This document shows positions 43,966 through 55,248 of a DNA stretch of 64,000 nt, piece after piece. Source of the DNA: Trichobilharzia regenti (lineage: Eukaryota > Platyhelminthes > Trematoda > Strigeidida > Schistosomatidae); contig OX235267.1 in assembly GCA_944472135.2 (NCBI GenBank), positions 21,063,452 through 21,127,451 of the forward strand, given 5' to 3'. Each line of letters starts with the position of its first letter. The first letter of the stretch is position 1. The position numbers and the translations under genes were made by a program. A model generated the notes under the pieces. The model was given only the letters and a program-made list of their open reading frames with translations, had not been told where the DNA came from and searched no databases.

Positions 43966-46900
43966 ATGGTCCAAATCTCTAAAAAACGTGTTCGTAGAAA
44001 CACAATTATTTTAGATAGTGGCTCAAATTCGATTACAACTGCATTACCGCTCTGTAATACAGCATGAACTACTAGCCCTCAAAATGGTTTAAGTGCAGAT
44101 CTCACTCCTGTGGTACAGATGAAAGATGTTCTGTTTGAGAACTCTGAGTTCTGTAAATTAAACCTCCTTGTGAAAGATATCCAGAGACAAGTAAGAGAAC
44201 TTCAGGAAAACTTAGGTCAGTTTGATAGCATGTCACTGCCAATCTCAAATATTACGGAGAGCCGTTCTGATACCGGCCAGGTTAAGTCTTTTCTGGATGT
44301 TACTCAAAACAATCTCGCGGATTTATACCCAATAGCCTGTATGTTTAAAAAGCATCCCAAAATGTCTCTAGAAAACCTGAATAAAGTATAAAATCTGATT
44401 GACTGCTTGGCTGCTGAGGCGATGAAGCGTATAACCTCTTCTCACCAAGCTATAGTTTACAACGTCCCAGATTCTCTGCCCCTGAAAACTGTAAGACACA
44501 AAATCCTGATTTATTGCGGCATGGCTAATGTTCCATGTGAATGCAAAAGACTTCGTAAAAAGTATAACCAGGCTAATTGTCCCATCATTTTTAAATTCAG
44601 TAATTCCCCTGATGCTAATAAGTCTACCAAATGTCAGGATCACTTAAGACTGAGTAGCAGTTATAAGTCTTCAACCGTAGCTCAGGATAAAACACCGTGT
44701 CAGCGCAGAATAATGCGTAGTAATAACCGGGTCACCTCCTCTAGCTTAGATTTACCAAATAAGTATCGTGCACAGCAACAGTCACCTGGTGATGACACTA
44801 TCATTCAGCAAACTACACAACAGCCACGCTTGCCAATGGAACTGGGAACTGATTTAGATACCAGTACCCCTGTAAATAAAGCTTCATCGAGAGATGTTAA
44901 AATAGATAGAACTTCTGCAAGTTGTTCTAGGAAATTTTCCCCCAAACGTGGTAACCTCATCACGATGAACAAATTTCTCAGGGTTGAGACTAATGAAGGG
45001 GATGAATAGCTTGTATTCAATAAGACTGCAGAGAGTAAGAATGTCAACAAACCATCTTTTGTTACGAAAAACTCGAAATACTAGTGTATCTGGAGGTTTT
45101 CAGCATGCGCCACCTGTTAGAAAGTCAGGCTCCAAACCCCCAAAATCTTCAACCAAAGCACCTTCCCTCACAATTTCCTTTAAATTATAAATGCAACACG
45201 AAGGTGTGTACCGGTATGACGAATAGTAGTTGGATGGGTAGACCTTTTGATGCTATGCCTTTTAATGGTCAACCCAGGGCTACTACCCTTATATCCAGGA
45301 ACACATGGGAAATTTTCCAGTTGTCCCGAATCACTGGTACCACCCATGGCACCTAGGACTGCCTCATTGCACTCTAACCCCGACGTGCAGACACCCAATC
45401 TGACCCCCTATCATTCTTGCAGTGCTGACGCACAAATAAATTTAGGTCATGGTGACATTTTAAGCCAGTTTGTAGTATCCCGTGACTTATTCACGATATT
45501 GCTGATTAATGCACGTTCCTTAACCAATAAGATATCTGAACTAAAGACATTATTATTAATCGCCAAGCCTACTGTATCTCTGATTACTGAATCATGGTGC
45601 TCATCCTCTGTACTTGATGTGCATATAGGTATCGATGATTACACTGTACACCATGCAAAAAGAGATTACAAGCGTTGTGGAGGATGACTCATATACATAC
45701 ATAACTCATTTGTAGTCAGTAAGGTGGAAGATGAAATACTGAACGAGGCACCTGACTCACTCTGAGTTGTCTTACATGGAGATAAGTACAAACTTCTCAT
45801 AAGCTGTGTTTATCGAGCACCAAGCTCAACGAAAGAAACTAATGCGTTATTAGCTAAATCGTTTGCACACGCCTCCTTGTTTAGTGCTAATTACAAAATA
45901 ATTGCAGGGGACTTCAATCTTCCAGAAGTCAACTGGTTAAGTAGTTCCGGCCCCCAACGCTTCGACGAATTGCTTGCCACTATATACTGTTATGGATGGG
46001 ATCAACACGTTCAGGAACCTACACGTGGTGACAGCGTGTTAGATCTTGTATTTCATCATGACACAATCCCAGTCTCCATCCAACTTGGTAGCAGATTCTC
46101 CAGTGGTGACCATAGAATGGCACTCTGCTCTCTGCCTTTCACACCACAAACATGATTCAGGGAGCATGATATGTCGTAGTTACCAGCACAGACTGGGGAT
46201 TAGTCCAAGAACTCATTCGACTCTGTCAGTGGGATGACTATTTTACCACTGACTCCCTGGAGGCTGCAGTGTCCCTATTTTACAGGAATGTTACCCTTTA
46301 TCTAGATACAGTTGCTCCAAAGAAAATAGTGAGATTAAGTAGACACTACGCTAAATATATTCCAAGGGCACACCGCAATAAGTTAAGGAAGTTGAAGAAA
46401 CAGTACTATTCCGCTAAGGATATATCACTATTGCTCTCAATCCACGAGTCTCTTGAATCTATCAAGCGCCTACGCTCTCGAAAGGACCTCGACGAAGAGT
46501 CAATGGCACTTGAAAGTACCTCCAAAGTTTATAACTTAACAGCACTTCTTAATAAACGAATGCAGTCGACGAGGGAAATCCCCTACTTACTTCACGACAA
46601 AAAAATCTACAATGAGTCTGCCACCATCTGTGAACTTTTCAGTGATTGGTTTGCTAACTTTAGTTTAGAAACGCGTACGCCTGGTGAAATCGCCTCCTTA
46701 CTAGCTGTTCCCTTGAAAGCATTGTGTTCACCAACCAATTAACAGAACAAGCAGTTAAAAGCCCTAGACCTTCCACTAGTACAGGACCAGATGGCCTTGC
46801 TTCAATAATTTTCAAAAACAGTAGGTGTGCTTCACCCCTGTTACTTCTCAAATCCTTCTCAATATCTATGGACACTGCCACTTACCCTAGTGGGTGGAAA

Positions 46901-49620
46901 ACTAGCCTCATAATTCCGCATTACAAATCTGGCCATAGGGCAAATGTCCGCAATTACAGACCCATAAATATAACCCCAGTTATCTCGTGAATCATGGAGA
47001 AGGTTGTAAAAGATCATTTGTCAGACTACCTACTTAGGGAAGATCTTGTTGCAAGGTCTGAACACGTATTTCTCAAAAATAGATTCTGTGTTACTTGGCA
47101 CTTCGACTTTTTCAACTGCATCACTAGTAGTCGCGAAGCACGTAAGCTATTCATTGTTCCCTACTTCGGTATATCGACAGTGTTTGACATGGCATCCCAC
47201 AGTATTCTCTTTGAGAAGCTGTACTCATGTGGAATTCGCAATCCATTACTGAATGAACTGGTTAGAATCATTTCGAAGCAGAAAAGTACAAACAACCAAA
47301 CTCGTATCTGTATTGCCTCATTCTAGGCAGATCACAAGTAGGGTTGCGCAAGGTAGTGTCCTAGGTCCACTTCTATTTAAAGTCTACATTAACAGCATTC
47401 GTATTTGCTTCACCTCAGGTAAGCCATTCCTATATGCTGACGACCTCAAAGTCGTTCACTCCTGCTACACTCATGAATTAAGCGATGTGAATAATAAAAT
47501 ACGTCTTGCACTAAGTAGTCTCGCAACATGGTGTGCTGAATCCTGTCTAAATTTTAACATTGACAAATGCGGCTGGATTTGTATCAGCAACAGTAAGCTT
47601 GATCTAACTCTTGAAATAAATGGGCGAAAACTAGCCAAGCTCAACTCAGTCATAGATCTCGGTATCAGATACTCTAGTAACTTAACGTTCTCTGAAAAGA
47701 CTGATTATTCCAGACGTAAAACACGAAGGCTGCTAGGATGCATAACACGCAATTTCTTTTGAAGTGAAACTAGGGTTTATTATACAAAGTATGTGTCCGA
47801 CCTATTTTAGAATAGTATCCGTTTATTCTTAGCTGACTCAGACAAAATGACAAGCTTAAATTAGAGGGACTGCAACGGCAGTTTACCTCAAGAACTCTTG
47901 ATTTAGAAAGTGGTCTGGAATACTATGAGTGATGCGACAGACTAAGATTAAGACCACTCTGGAAAAACACCTTAAGCTAAACCTTATCTTTTACTATAAG
48001 CTAACTAGTCTTCTCTTGCACTTTTCCGAGCTAATAACTAAACTTACTTGTCAGCCAGCTCTCATAAGCTGTCAGTGTCCAGCTCTTACTACGCTGGACC
48101 TCACGATATCCCTGGAAGACATTCAGAAACAATTTGTAATAACCAACGCGAAAAACCAGAACACTGATTGTCGACTCGAGAATCCCTTATTCTTACGCCA
48201 ACATGTATTCAACAATAATGTTATTACACAAAGGCCTAGGAATAAATGTCATGACAATAAATCACGGTATTACTTCTGATAGTTTTTATCCTTCCTCTGA
48301 ACGGCGAACGATGAGACAATGACTGCACTATCGATGACTCCCGCGAAAAATATGGAGGAGTTGGGTTTGAGCAAACAACCATGAATTGATCGTTCAATCT
48401 TTAACTACATTGACACTACCGCTGTCATCAGTTACAATCTTAGAAATCATCACAACCTAGCTGCTATTGAGCATTGTCAGACTTACGTGCGGTACAACTT
48501 CTTCTCAAATAAGTTTTCAGTCATTTGGAATAGACTACCGGCTAATATGCGTGATCATCTCCTCAGTCATCAGACTGCTTAAAGATGACAATGCACTTCT
48601 ACGTCTGACTCTTACACCTTCTTTTTCACCTTACACAAATATTTTAATTTCATTAAACGTGTAGTTACAACAAACTACAATTATAAATTTTAATATTATT
48701 GGAACTAGATGAAAGACATTTCTACACAGGACAGTAATATTAGTTCACACATAACATAAAAGTTAGCATAACGGGACTAGTTAGTTAGTGAACAAAAATA
48801 ACCATAGTTACTAGACAGAATATATATGTATATATTTATTATTCACTCCTTAAGGACTATTCTTGCTTTCTTTTGCGTTGCTGTTGCTTGTCTTCTTTTT
48901 TTCTCTCACCATTTTAGCTCCCATTTGACTTTTTGAATGAGAGTGAAGTGTGTGGATATTTGATCATTTACAATGACAAATGATCTGGAAACATTATTGG
49001 TCCCATATCTTACAATTCCTTCGTGAATTACGTATTATCTTCCCCCACGACGCAACCTGGATTACAGTTGTGCAATATACCTCTATATCATTAAAAAGAT
49101 ATTGATATATAATACTTCGTGATCGTAACTCATACCAAAACTGATCGTATCTGTATAAATAGCTTCCTTTTCTTGGAAACACCCATGTATAAAAAAATAT
49201 ATACTATCATTAATATTATTCTACATTGAGTACAATTCACTCGTGATGTTACGATGAAAATGCTGACAAAACCATATAAGTATTTTAATTACTACCGAAT
49301 ATGGATATAAATCAAGAATAAGATTCGGTTTTATACACACTTTGGTTACATTGGGGAATTACTTCAAGCTTTATTTTTCTCCAAGTATTTTTAACCCACC
49401 CGAAGCATACTTGGTTTTTTCGTTAATGCTAAGACAATATTTCTATATATTTTTATGTACTCCATTGAATGACTAGTTATCTTATTGTTCCCACAAACTG
49501 AAGACAAAATGGACAGCAACCATGCAATTTCATCATAAACCAAATTTATGTAATTTAAATAATACTTATCCATGCCTGTATATTTGGTGTGTCCTACACA
49601 GGTAGGAGAAAATATGTATT
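43966..49620 (+). pseudogene. Decayed two-ORF CR1-type LINE (relative of the intact element at 50345)
   Basis: ORF1 remains: ATG 43966 (MVQISKKRVRR, broken at 44063), 44110-44391, and 44407-45009 with the RRM-like core AIVYNVPDSLPLK seen in the intact ORF1. ORF2 remains: endonuclease at 45490-46160 (LINARSLTNKI, ITESWCSSSVLD, AGDFNLPEVNW, VLDLVFHHD, SSGDHRMA). RT at 46724-47762 follows: TGPDGLASIIFKNS, NYRPINITPVIS then TGA, SVFDMASHS in place of the catalytic D block, VAQGSVLGPLLF, YADDLKVVHS. The C-terminus (48470-48580, KFSVIWNRLPANM) is split by a foreign about 350-bp insert at 48070-48420. The 3' UTR resembles that of the intact element and ends near 49620. Many stops and shifts. Confidence 0.8.
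48070..48420 (-). mobile_element. LTR-like insert in the decayed LINE (antisense copy of the segment at 61441)
   Basis: Between the SLLLHFSELI region and the KFSVIWNRLP region of the relic, about 350 bp replaces what is about 80 bp in the intact LINE. This piece is the reverse complement of about 61441-61800: shared are GAACGATGAGACAATGACTG, TATGGAGGAGTTGGGTTTGA and AATAACCAACGCGAAAAA. It is probably a solo LTR of the BEL/Pao family whose 5' end lies at 61441. A second copy is inside repeat unit 2 (about 57319-57669). Confidence 0.55.
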
Positions 49621-50344
49621 TTATTAAAACATTATTATTAAGTATGCTTGCTAATCATAAACTGGCGTCGCTCATTTACAAAATGAGAACATATTATTAT
49701 ATCTTAATAATAATAATAATTTTTATTTTCATATAAACACAAATTTACATGAGAATGCATGCCATTTTTACAGGTACGATCAAGTATGGTATCATGTCAA
49801 ATCTTAAATTGTCTACAAGTTAATAATGTTTCAATAGTTAAATATTTGATATGTATATATAATTACACTCATTGCCTGAACCAGGCCGTTTAGTTACTGA
49901 ATTGTACAGTTGTCCTCCAGGTTGCGCGGGAAAACTGACTTCGTTTCGTTTTCATCCCGTGGTTGTAGGCGTACGATAACCAACCAATATTGAGGTAAGT
50001 ACAACGTTTACAAGGGATTGGAAGCTGTTTTAGAAAAGTTAAAGTGCTAAGGTGAAACATTAAAGTATAATAGATTAAGTGAGTGCAATATATCATTAAT
50101 AAACACATTTATATAGAAAACAGAATGGGGAAGTAATTAATCCTTAGGCCGACAACGTTCATTCTAGATGTACTTTCAATGATGAGTTATCCATAATTTT
50201 ATTAAATGCCACTTTGCAGTTTCTCACGATCTCTTCTTGAAAGGGTTTCCAATCACGTGGTGGCACACCACGTACTCATATATACGCCGTTCACTTGTCG
50301 ACCATAACTATCAGCAGGAAACGGAATGAAGCTTAGGTTGTCGC
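49621..50344. other. Anonymous sequence between the decayed and the full-length LINE
   Basis: Part of repeat unit 1. AT-rich, with an ATAATAATAATAA run near 49710. No gene or element recognised. Confidence 0.5.
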
Positions 50345-50470
50345 GGTACGTTCAACGTTTGCGTTACATTTTTACGTGATTCGTTACATAAAATTTATCT
50401 TGTTGTAGTACTTGCACAAGTACTATACCACTTCCATACTTGTAACCACTAACTCTTATTTCTAATAGTT

Positions 50471-52054
50471 ATGGTTAATCAAAGTAAAAAGCAACGAACC
50501 CAATCCCCTGTAAAACTGGTGTCTAATTTAACGTCCTTGATTGCTACATCAAGCAACACACCCCCAACAAACGGCTATAGTGAGTCACATAACTCACGTG
50601 TATGCCGTAAGCGTCGAGCTGAAACTGAAAATAAAACTGTACTGACAGCCAGTATTAGCACTACTCCTAAAAATTCGGTACCCTCTGCTCATACAGAACT
50701 CCTCCCTTCACCTTATGTGCTTATGGAGAAACTCCAGCCATCAAGCTCTTTTTCAGTACTATCTTCAGAAATAGAACTTCTAAAGTTGTCTATAGGAGAA
50801 CTTAAGGCTGAGTTAAGGGAAATAAAAAACAGCAAGTCAGTAAATGCTGGAAACATCGAAACCAATACCGAGATATCCAAATTATCAGATCAGATCAGCG
50901 ATATCAGATCGCAGGTCTGTGAACTGACACCTCTAACTATCCTCATGAAAACGGTAAACCTTAACAAGCTTGACACAGAATCGGTAACTAAGGTAGATAA
51001 CCTCATTAACTTTGTTACCACAGAAGTAACAAAACGACTCGACGCAAAACTGAGTGCTATTGTCTACAACGTTCCGGACAATGAGGCACTAAAAAAGGTA
51101 CAGCGCATCTTACTTAGTGAAGCGAAAATGCCTAACTCCAAGACTAAGTGCTACAGGCTGAAGAAGAGTCAACATGAAAAGTGTTGTCCTATTCGATTTC
51201 AGTTCGAAACACCGGCAGAGACCAGAAAATTCATTCACTCCCAACACACCCTATCGCAAGCCAGAAACTACAAACATATAAAGGTCGGGGTGGACAAAAC
51301 AGTTATAGAAAGGCGCGCACACAACTATCTCACTAAGACTAATTGTGAAATAGGTAATAGGACATTGCAGCAAGCCATTATCCCCAACCCTGTGAAAGAT
51401 ACAGTAGACCCCACCGCATCACCCCTCTCAAAACACACAGAAATGTCCCATCAGAGTGCAACACCAGCCGAAAGGCCACTAGACTGTAACCAAATAAATA
51501 ATAAAACCATACCACCCATCACCGCAGAATCTAAAATGCCACTAAATAACCCCAGAAAAAAAGTTAAAACCCCCCGAAACTCGACTTTGTCCTCTCCTAG
51601 CTATAATTCCATTGGTAAAGATAAGGAAAATATGCCCCTAAATCATACCAACAAAAACAGTGGCAGCTTAAATAAGCCCACACTCCCCACGGTTAATAGT
51701 ATTAGCACTCACAACGTGCTAAATCGCACCGTGGCACACACTAATATCCAATGTCACAACGATGTCACCCTAAATAGTACAAGTGGTAATAGTCAGAACT
51801 CGGCTACCAACAACTCAGGGTCTTCAGAGTATGGCACACAAACAAATTTCGACCGGATATATGGTACAAGTCTGCTGGGAACTAACCCAAAATGCAGTAC
51901 ACACGAAACCCACACAAGGACACAACTAGCATCAAACAATAGGTGGAATAATAAGCCATGGTCATCACAAGGATCCAATCATTTTTTATCCCCCGCGTCC
52001 CTGTCAGCGTTGAAAAAACAGCTGGTAGGGATGTTAACACTCCTAAACCACTAG
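50471..52054 (+). CDS. LINE ORF1 protein (RNA-binding chaperone), 527 aa
   Basis: ATG at 50471 follows the 126-bp 5' UTR. The N-terminus is basic (QSKKQRTQSP). Residues about 95-150 form a likely coiled coil (LSSEIELLKLSIGELKAELR, SKLSDQISDIRSQV). An RRM-like fold follows from about residue 195, with the strand SAIVYNVPDN and later CCPIRFQFETPAETRKFI. The last 250 residues are low-complexity, rich in N, S, T and P. No CCHC knuckle is visible. Coiled coil plus RRM is the usual layout of an ORF1p that coats LINE RNA. The gene overlaps ORF2 by 97 nt in another frame. The same RRM-like core is in the decayed relative at 44440-44640. Confidence 0.8.
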   Translation: MVNQSKKQRTQSPVKLVSNLTSLIATSSNTPPTNGYSESHNSRVCRKRRAETENKTVLTASISTTPKNSVPSAHTELLPSPYVLMEKLQPSSSFSVLSSEIELLKLSIGELKAELREIKNSKSVNAGNIETNTEISKLSDQISDIRSQVCELTPLTILMKTVNLNKLDTESVTKVDNLINFVTTEVTKRLDAKLSAIVYNVPDNEALKKVQRILLSEAKMPNSKTKCYRLKKSQHEKCCPIRFQFETPAETRKFIHSQHTLSQARNYKHIKVGVDKTVIERRAHNYLTKTNCEIGNRTLQQAIIPNPVKDTVDPTASPLSKHTEMSHQSATPAERPLDCNQINNKTIPPITAESKMPLNNPRKKVKTPRNSTLSSPSYNSIGKDKENMPLNHTNKNSGSLNKPTLPTVNSISTHNVLNRTVAHTNIQCHNDVTLNSTSGNSQNSATNNSGSSEYGTQTNFDRIYGTSLLGTNPKCSTHETHTRTQLASNNRWNNKPWSSQGSNHFLSPASLSALKKQLVGMLTLLNH

Positions 52055-55000
52055 TGCTGGCTCCCTCCTTGCATGAAAACAGGAACGGTCTAGTGCACCC
52101 GTATCCATTGGACACACTTGACACTTGCACAAGTATAGGCCAAATAAAGAACCCTACCCACTTCTGTAACCTAACTAAAAATAAAAGTTCCTTAGTCTAT
52201 AGCAAATCCAGTACTCCAACTCCTAATTCTCCACCGAAAACAGCACACAACAACTCGATAGACATAGGTGAGCATGATGCTGGAACTCCTCTTAACATAG
52301 GATCGTCATGTCCAGCAGAACTACTGGGTGCTGAACCATATTCGGGGCTGACTAACGAACTTAAATACTTCAAATGCTACTTCAACTCTCATCTTTACGT
52401 AATCCTCATAAATGCTAGATCTGTTCTAAATAAATTGCCGATGCTCAGAGCACTCACAGTAATATACAAACCCCCTGTAATTGTCATCACTGAATCTTGG
52501 TGTCATTCGGACATCCTGGATGATGAAATAAGCTTAGATAACTACACACACTTTCGGTGTGACAGGGAAGGTGGTAAGGGAGGGGGTTGTCTCATGTACT
52601 TCTTGAATGAACTTACTGTATCACAGCTAGAAAGTAGTACACTTAACATGCCTGAGACTCTATGGGTTAATGTACACTTAAATAACGTAACAGCACTAAT
52701 TGGATGCTCCTACAGAGCACCTGGCACCTTTAGTAATTACGAGACCCAACTCATTAATACTCTGGAGCAATTAACCGACTTACAATACGATCATAAGATC
52801 CTATGTGGGGACTTTAACTTACCTGAAATCAACTGGGATATACCCACAGGTCCAACTAAATTTGATAAGTTCTTAGACACACTGGATATACTTGGCTGGA
52901 AACAAACTGTCACTACTCCCACAAGAGGTAACAACGTACTAGACTTAATCTTCTGCCACAATATAAGCCCCCTTTCAACGCTAGTAGGTTCTGAGTTCCC
53001 AGGGAGCGACCACAAAACAGTAATGTGTGCACTGCCAATTCCGCTGAGTAGCAATGCATCTCATACCTCCACTTCACAACAAGTAATATATAGGAACTAT
53101 AGTAAGGCAAACTGGGCCTTAGTTGAATCGATGCTAAGATCCTCCAAATGGGATGAATACTTCACTACTGATGACCTATCGAGAGCCCTAACCATCTTCT
53201 ACCATAACTCAAACATATGCTTAGATGCTGTCATTCCACTCCAAACACTAAAGGTTTCCCCACACAGAAAGTCATTCATAAAACCAAAGGATCGTAAGAA
53301 ACTGAAGAAACTCTCAACAAGTTACTTCAAACACCACGACTTTGGCACTCTAGGTCTAATACTTAAAACCCTTAGCTCCATCACACAAGCTCAAGATTTC
53401 CGTATGAGAAAGGAAGAACGCATCGCAGTAGCCAGTCCTGCTAGAGTGTATGCACTCACAGAAATCTTAAGGAAGCGAATGAATCGCAAAAATCACAGCA
53501 TTCCTCTCCTCATAGACAAAGGCAGGCTATGCACTAACTCTGCAGACATATGTGAACTATTCAACAAAACGTTTGCAGGTAACTACCTTAAGCCCTCAGT
53601 CCAGCTACTCGATATACACCCTATTACTAAAATGGCACCAACTCCACTGACACCAAACCAAATTAGCACTGTTCAATTCACTTACGCTGACATTAACCAA
53701 ACTATAAGAACCCTCAAAAGTTCAAAAGGTTTCGGTACCGACGGTATATCATCTTACTTCTATAAATATGGTGGCCCTGACATTCCTCTACTACTGCTTA
53801 AAATATTCACAATGTCCCTAGAAACCCAAACTTACCCTGACATATGGAAGACTACATTCATTATGCCTAAACACAAATCTGGCTCGAAAACTGAAGTCAG
53901 TAACTACCGGCCAATCAATATCACACCTATAGCATCTAGAATCATGGAGAGACTAGTCAAAAATAACCTAATCAAACATATGCTTAGCTGCAACATCATA
54001 AGTCCGAACCAACATGGATTCCTGAAATCCAGATCATGTTTAACATGTCACCTAGACTTCTTCAATTTTGTAACCAGCAGTCGTGACAGACGGCAACTAG
54101 TACTTGTCATCTACTTTGACATTTCTAAGGCATTTGACCGTGTTGACCATTTACTGCTAACAAATAAACTGAACTCCTTAGGAATACGTGACCCATTATT
54201 AGGATGGCTTAAATCATTCCTTAACAATAGGTCCCAAATAGTTAAACTCGGGTCTGCAACCTCCAAACCTAGCCCTATCACTTCTGGTGTAGTACAAGGT
54301 AGTGTCATTGGACCCCTCCTATTTACACTATACATCAATGACATATGCGCTTGCTTCACGCACGGGAAACCATTCATCTTTGCAGATGACCTAAAAGTAG
54401 CTTATACATTCCAACGTGATGACTTAGGGAACTTCGAGAATGTAGTACAGAAGGAATTAGATAAAATGGCTGCTTGGTCGTCCCTATGGAATCTCCAATT
54501 TAATCTGAACAAATGTGGCTGGATCTGCTTCGGTGCACCCTCAATCGACCTGAAATTAACGCTCCAATCTGCTAACCTAACAAGACTCCGAAGTGTCGTT
54601 GACCTAGGCCTGAGGTACTCTAGTGACTTGACATTCTCAGAGCAAGTAGCATCACAGACTAGAAAATCGAGGATGCTCTTAGGATGCATACTCAGGAACT
54701 TTCACGACAATGAAGCCAAGCTAATTCTGTACAAAACATGTGTCAGACCACTACTAGAATACTGTCCATTTATTATAAGCAGCACTCGCACACGTGACAA
54801 GCTAAGGATGGAAAGTATCCAACGATATTTTACCTCAAAACTGCTTGGCTACGATTGTAAGAAAGACTACATCTCACGGTGCATGATCCTAAAACTCGAC
54901 CCACTTTGGACAAGGCGACTTATTATAAACCTAATATTCTTCTTTAAGGTCCTTCACAAAATATCTTTCTCAGGTAACAGGGACATACAATTCGCACAGG

Positions 55001-55248
55001 AAGGTTCTTACGATCTGCGTAACCAAACTTCCACAGTGACAACTCATTCTTTTAAGTCAACACTCCGTGAAAACTTCTTCACAGTCATGTATTCTAAAAT
55101 ATGGAATAGCCTACCCCTAGATATCAGAACTTGCTCTTCGGTTACAAGCTTCAAACGCTCTCTATACAGACTGTTTCACTCTACAGATTATATTAATAAA
55201 CTATTTACTCCTAGAACGAATCAAGCACTAATCTACTACAGCACCTAA
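51958..55248 (+). CDS. LINE ORF2: apurinic-like endonuclease and reverse transcriptase, 1096 aa
   Basis: The ATG at 51958 lies in a favourable context (GCCATGG) inside the end of ORF1. Residues 1-140 are a non-conserved extension. The endonuclease spans about 148-360: LINARSVLNK, VITESWCHSD (catalytic E), SYRAPG, LCGDFNLPEINW about 282, NVLDLIF, GSDHKTV about 349. The RT spans about 560-860: FGTDGISSYFY, NYRPINITPIASRIME, QHGFLKSRSC, catalytic YFDISKAFDRVDH about 718, VVQGSVIGPLLF, FADDLKVAY about 807, then DLGLRYSSDLTF. The C-terminal CR1/Jockey-type region is LILYKTCVRPLLEYC and YSKIWNSLPLDI. All catalytic residues are present. It would nick target DNA and copy its own RNA at the nick. Confidence 0.9.
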   Translation: MVITRIQSFFIPRVPVSVEKTAGRDVNTPKPLVLAPSLHENRNGLVHPYPLDTLDTCTSIGQIKNPTHFCNLTKNKSSLVYSKSSTPTPNSPPKTAHNNSIDIGEHDAGTPLNIGSSCPAELLGAEPYSGLTNELKYFKCYFNSHLYVILINARSVLNKLPMLRALTVIYKPPVIVITESWCHSDILDDEISLDNYTHFRCDREGGKGGGCLMYFLNELTVSQLESSTLNMPETLWVNVHLNNVTALIGCSYRAPGTFSNYETQLINTLEQLTDLQYDHKILCGDFNLPEINWDIPTGPTKFDKFLDTLDILGWKQTVTTPTRGNNVLDLIFCHNISPLSTLVGSEFPGSDHKTVMCALPIPLSSNASHTSTSQQVIYRNYSKANWALVESMLRSSKWDEYFTTDDLSRALTIFYHNSNICLDAVIPLQTLKVSPHRKSFIKPKDRKKLKKLSTSYFKHHDFGTLGLILKTLSSITQAQDFRMRKEERIAVASPARVYALTEILRKRMNRKNHSIPLLIDKGRLCTNSADICELFNKTFAGNYLKPSVQLLDIHPITKMAPTPLTPNQISTVQFTYADINQTIRTLKSSKGFGTDGISSYFYKYGGPDIPLLLLKIFTMSLETQTYPDIWKTTFIMPKHKSGSKTEVSNYRPINITPIASRIMERLVKNNLIKHMLSCNIISPNQHGFLKSRSCLTCHLDFFNFVTSSRDRRQLVLVIYFDISKAFDRVDHLLLTNKLNSLGIRDPLLGWLKSFLNNRSQIVKLGSATSKPSPITSGVVQGSVIGPLLFTLYINDICACFTHGKPFIFADDLKVAYTFQRDDLGNFENVVQKELDKMAAWSSLWNLQFNLNKCGWICFGAPSIDLKLTLQSANLTRLRSVVDLGLRYSSDLTFSEQVASQTRKSRMLLGCILRNFHDNEAKLILYKTCVRPLLEYCPFIISSTRTRDKLRMESIQRYFTSKLLGYDCKKDYISRCMILKLDPLWTRRLIINLIFFFKVLHKISFSGNRDIQFAQEGSYDLRNQTSTVTTHSFKSTLRENFFTVMYSKIWNSLPLDIRTCSSVTSFKRSLYRLFHSTDYINKLFTPRTNQALIYYST

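Larger units (their letters stand above)
47163..50344 (+). repeat. 3182-bp direct repeat, unit 1 (left flank of the full-length LINE)
   Basis: Identical at constant offset 9249 to 56412-59593, with only one difference noticed (C at about 49666, T at about 58915). It starts inside the decayed LINE's RT (ACTTCGGTATATCGAC) and ends GAAGCTTAGGTTGTCGC just before the 5' UTR of the full-length LINE. The decayed ORF reads through the left edge without a break, so unit 1's left side is original sequence. Confidence 0.95.
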
